Positions 6,970 through 9,643 of a DNA stretch of 9,643 nt are shown here, in pieces. The DNA comes from an archaeon (GTDB lineage: Archaea > Thermoproteota > Bathyarchaeia > TCS64). A program made the translations under genes and the position numbers. The stretch spans positions 1 to 9,643 of the forward strand of contig JAHLLU010000054.1 of the NCBI GenBank assembly GCA_020444005.1, given 5' to 3'. The notes beneath the pieces were generated by a model, which worked only from the letters and a program-made list of their open reading frames with translations, searched no databases and had not been told where the DNA came from. The first letter of the stretch is position 1. Each line of letters opens with the position of its first letter.

Positions 6970-7039
6970 CCAGCATATCCCTATAGACCTTATATTCGGC
7001 TAGTATCTTGCCGCGTTCTGCTTGATCATAGTATATCAT
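6917..7039 (-). CDS. 40-residue ORF with strong ribosome site; separate small protein or N-terminus of the next gene
   Basis: ATG at 7039, stop TGA at 6917-6919, 40 residues starting MIYYDQAERGKILAEYKVY and rich in charged residues, probably helical (6-30). Two bases separate its ATG (7039) from the first base of the previous stop codon region, and GAGGAGG (7048-7054) lies 8 nt before it, a spacing and strength matching that of the certain start at 6346. Initiation here is therefore well supported. Either it is a genuine micro-protein whose end overlaps the following gene by 41-53 bases, or it is the true N-terminus of that gene and the frame is broken by a sequencing error, mutation or programmed +1 shift near GGGAGG. 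Confidence 0.5.
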   Translation of the reverse strand: MIYYDQAERGKILAEYKVYRDMLVDWEDEHLPNLTVSIQQ

Positions 7040-7040
7040 A

Positions 7041-9643
7041 TTATTCGCCTCCTCGCCCATACCAGGTATCATAGTTTCTCGTCGTGGGGCCATCGTACGC
7101 TACCTCGTACCACTGTTTTGTACGTGGGTTATAGGCAAGCAATCCGCCGTCATGATGTTTGGTGAGTATCGACTCATCTATTCCCTGATACTGTTCCAAC
7201 TTGGGGCCGTCGTAGCCATCATAGTTCCAGCCAGCGTGTTCATTGTGCAGCGTAGTACCATTCTGCTGAAGCGTCCTGTTCATCGTATTGTTCCGCATCG
7301 GGTTCAAAGGCTGACCCGTATCAGGATCAAGATAGATGAATGTGTCATTGTCTCCAGCGTAAGGTCTTCCATCCTTGGCGTTCCTGATGATCCCTGTTTC
7401 TGGGTCCCACTCGATTTTGCCTTGTTTCTGCATCTGTTGTAGCTCTGGTCCAAGTTTCTCGAACTCATCCATTCTTTGCCAGTATCTGTCCATTATCTGC
7501 TTTCTCTGACCTGATGATAGCTCGTTAAAGTTCTCAGGTAGCCTGGGCTTTTTACAGCCAACGAGACCTTCGTTGGTACCCCTGCCATCAAGAGCTATAT
7601 GGTCCTCAAAACCAAGTAGCCTATCGGTCTCATCGATACTCTTTGCCTTGATGTCCATGCTCTTGGGGTGAGCAGCCTTACTCTGGATGACATCCAAGCC
7701 TGCGTCGTTACCCTTACGGACAACCACTATAGCGTCACCCATTTCCGCTGCCTCCTCAAAGCCACGTACATCCCTTGGGACCATAGGCAGGTCCCCCTCG
7801 TAGGGCTTCATGTTACCAAAGTCAACGTCCATACCATCTCCTGTACGTTGACCGATCTTCACATCATCAAGTCCCGGTACCTTCTGGCCGCTATCGGCTA
7901 CCCGTCCCATGTTCTCAGCGATCTCTCCAGCTCCCATATGCTGGCTGCCTCTTGGTAGTCCGGGCTTGGATTTCTTGGGCCACAGATCAGTTATGTCCCG
8001 TCTCATGATACCGCCTTCGCTGAAGGCGTCTTTCACCATCTTGCTTCCAGCGGGGAAGGTCTCATCAACGTAGCTTCCAGCCTTCTTCAGGGCTTTACCT
8101 GCTATTGGTGCTACCTTACCGAGACCCCATTGGATGCCTTTACCAATGACGAACTCCTCTGTGGCGGCCCAAGCAACTGCTTTTGTGATTGCCCAGCCTG
8201 CGCTGTCACCAGCCATCATGTTATCATAGACCCTGTAGGTACCTTCTGCTGGTGCCCAGACCCACTCTGATTGTCCACCAGTGCCTATACCGACAGCGAT
8301 CCTTGTGCCTACGGCAAGCCAGCTGACATTTCCATCTCTATCTTGTCCTGTGGCGATCTCTCTTGCAGTCCATGAGACTGTGTTCTCGAATATCTCGCGG
8401 TTGAGTTGGCTATCTGTTGGGAGTTGGTCTTCTGTGAGGTATCTTCCTGTTCTGTGTCCTGTGTATATATTGTGGATTTTTCCATACTTGTTTAGGTCCA
8501 CAGGTCTACCATGGATGATATCATCAATCATGCCATCAATATGCTTGCGTATGTCACCCGGTGTTCCCTTCTCTTTCCATAGCTGCTGAGCCTTACCGAA
8601 CCAAATCTCATGGTCCATATGCTGTAAGTTATCCAGTAGCTTTGTCCTAACATCTTGAAGGGTTTGCATCTCCTGAATCGTCTTGGCTTTTCTTGGGTCG
8701 AGCTTTCCCTTCTTCAACTGGTCAAATATTCCCGGTGTTAGTTTTCCCTGTGCAGCTAGTGCTGCGGCGATTCCTGCTAGAGCAGGATTTACGCCTTGTT
8801 TGATCATAAAGTCACGGAGGCTCGGATTGTTGATTACGTTCTGTGCTCCTCCGCTCTCTGCGGCTCCTCCGTCATCAGCGGTTACTGGGGCTATAGCCAA
8901 TGAAAATATGCATAATAGCATCAAAGCCATGGCGATTTTGTCTGCTTTTCCTTTTCTTCTTCCCTGTACAAGCATGCCTATGAGTCCAAGAATCATCAAA
9001 CCTGCGAGAATCTGAACCATCTGAGCATTGTATGGGAAATATACTAGGTACGCAAACCCGATTACAGCTCCGATTATCAGTGTGGCTGGTAACGCTAAGG
9101 TCGGAGGTTCATACTCTTTTCCTCTGTTAACAAGTCCTTTCATATCGTTGAAGAAGAGCTGTAAACCGATCAACGCTATGCTGTCATCTTGCGATACAAG
9201 CACACCTATTGCCATCAATAGCATCTGAAGCGTGGTCATTGTGCCAAGAATCCAGAGTCTTAGTATCAAGGCGAATCCGAGACCACCCATTAGCATGGGG
9301 AAGGCTCCGAAGCCTGATTCTTTTAGGCTGCTTGCGACGAAAATAGGGGTAGTGGCGAACTGTTTGATGCCTCCGCCAATGCCTCTTTCCTTGAATGTTC
9401 CTATGATCCACCAGAATAGGTAGTTTCCTAGGAACCAGAACAGCAGAACATTTGTTGGCGTAGGGTTCACGTTTGCCAGAACCAGTATAGAGTCTAGTAT
9501 TGGGTCTCCGCTTGAGTTGTATCCATCGTTTGGGAACAGGATCAAGTAGAAGTGCAGCCCAAGGGTTACTAAACCTGAGATTGCTGCGGTTATGATCATG
9601 CTCTTGATCATCTGTGGTATGCTTGTGACCAATGCCTTGATCA
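7041..9643 (-). CDS. Membrane-anchored polymorphic-toxin-like protein with C-terminal ExoY/edema-factor-like cyclase domain; start at or beyond window edge
   Basis: At least 863 residues, numbered here from a TTG at 9632. The frame stays open upstream to the right edge, where xTG-ATC-AAG-GCA would be an ATG if the next base is A. Seven hydrophobic segments (about 9-33, 59-79, 109-130, 132-160, 180-199, 205-223, 233-250) with basic loops at 80-107, 161-171 and 225-232 predict N-in/C-out. TM7 ends in a signal-peptidase-like PVTA-DD at 250-254. Residues 270-430 are helical; 430-520 are Gly/Ala/Trp-rich and resemble pre-toxin segments. The C-terminus matches class II nucleotidyl cyclases: Lys657, Lys662 and Lys664 in KSMDIKAKS, Asp761 and Asp763 in AGDNDTFIYL, and NGTTLHN (791-797) aligning with edema factor H577-N583. 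Likely role: a cyclase effector made outside or released from the cell. Membrane topology is well supported; catalytic activity is inferred. Confidence 0.7.
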   Translation of the reverse strand, partial: IKALVTSIPQMIKSMIITAAISGLVTLGLHFYLILFPNDGYNSSGDPILDSILVLANVNPTPTNVLLFWFLGNYLFWWIIGTFKERGIGGGIKQFATTPIFVASSLKESGFGAFPMLMGGLGFALILRLWILGTMTTLQMLLMAIGVLVSQDDSIALIGLQLFFNDMKGLVNRGKEYEPPTLALPATLIIGAVIGFAYLVYFPYNAQMVQILAGLMILGLIGMLVQGRRKGKADKIAMALMLLCIFSLAIAPVTADDGGAAESGGAQNVINNPSLRDFMIKQGVNPALAGIAAALAAQGKLTPGIFDQLKKGKLDPRKAKTIQEMQTLQDVRTKLLDNLQHMDHEIWFGKAQQLWKEKGTPGDIRKHIDGMIDDIIHGRPVDLNKYGKIHNIYTGHRTGRYLTEDQLPTDSQLNREIFENTVSWTAREIATGQDRDGNVSWLAVGTRIAVGIGTGGQSEWVWAPAEGTYRVYDNMMAGDSAGWAITKAVAWAATEEFVIGKGIQWGLGKVAPIAGKALKKAGSYVDETFPAGSKMVKDAFSEGGIMRRDITDLWPKKSKPGLPRGSQHMGAGEIAENMGRVADSGQKVPGLDDVKIGQRTGDGMDVDFGNMKPYEGDLPMVPRDVRGFEEAAEMGDAIVVVRKGNDAGLDVIQSKAAHPKSMDIKAKSIDETDRLLGFEDHIALDGRGTNEGLVGCKKPRLPENFNELSSGQRKQIMDRYWQRMDEFEKLGPELQQMQKQGKIEWDPETGIIRNAKDGRPYAGDNDTFIYLDPDTGQPLNPMRNNTMNRTLQQNGTTLHNEHAGWNYDGYDGPKLEQYQGIDESILTKHHDGGLLAYNPRTKQWYEVAYDGPTTRNYDTWYGRGGE
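7048..7054 (-). promoter_or_regulatory. Strong Shine-Dalgarno before the 40-codon ORF
   Basis: Minus-strand GAGGAGG with an 8-nt spacer to the ATG at 7039, located inside the last codons (Arg-Gly-Gly-Glu) of the large upstream gene. It shows that translation starts at 7039 rather than at the TTG of the next frame. Confidence 0.65.

Noticed and set aside
9184..9423. Overlapping small frames on both strands in the membrane-anchor region
   Set aside because: They are shadows of the large membrane protein, whose hydrophobic segments and loop charges are coherent through the region.
7041..9643. Reading the large protein as a transporter because of its seven helices
   Set aside because: More than 600 residues of soluble sequence with cyclase-toxin motifs follow the helices, and no transporter signature was recognised in them.
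1..9643. CRISPR arrays, tRNA or rRNA genes, insertion sequences
   Set aside because: No direct repeats with regular spacing, no cloverleaf or rRNA-like blocks, and no transposase motifs or terminal inverted repeats were seen by eye.

Overview
The window reads as chromosomal DNA of an uncultured archaeon; the lineage (Asgard, Bathyarchaeia or Thermoplasmata-like) cannot be fixed from this stretch. Three things point to Archaea. TATA-like boxes (TTTATC, TTTAAA, TTATAC) sit about 25-27 nt before the start codon of several genes and imply leaderless or very short-leader mRNAs. T-runs serve as terminators. The last gene of the right-hand operon ends in a Cys4 zinc ribbon of a kind common in archaeal proteins. 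Genes are tightly packed, and no intergenic gap exceeds about 120 bases.

The left half (1-5172) is housekeeping and accessory metabolism. In order it holds the 5' part of guaA (GMP synthase, minus strand, cut by the left edge), a divergent multi-pass TspO/MBR-related membrane protein, a convergent class V PLP aminotransferase, a two-CBS-domain protein, a PPC/DUF296 protein, and an FAD-dependent oxidase of the L-2-hydroxyglutarate oxidase family. The CBS, PPC and oxidase genes run on the plus strand, each with its own TATA-like box, and look like single-gene transcription units. A T-run and a short perfect hairpin separate the oxidase from the operon converging on it.

The right half (5210-9643) is one minus-strand operon and the most interesting part. 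Its first visible gene encodes a protein of at least 863 residues. That protein has seven predicted membrane segments, a possible signal-peptidase site, a long helical/glycine-rich middle, and a C-terminal domain whose motifs match the class II nucleotidyl cyclase toxins (ExoY, anthrax edema factor, Bordetella CyaA): K-x4-K-x-K, then D-x-D, then a G-T/N motif with the expected N583-equivalent Asn. It is followed by a 40-codon ORF with an excellent Shine-Dalgarno (SD) sequence, an acidic ~200-residue protein in another frame (either a separate overlapping gene or the rest of a frameshifted one), and a 378-residue soluble protein with a possible winged-helix region and a zinc ribbon.

My inference is an archaeal polymorphic-toxin-like locus: a membrane-tethered or secreted cyclase effector with downstream candidate immunity and chaperone/adaptor proteins. 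The cyclase motif match is visible in the sequence. The roles of the downstream genes are inferred from position only.
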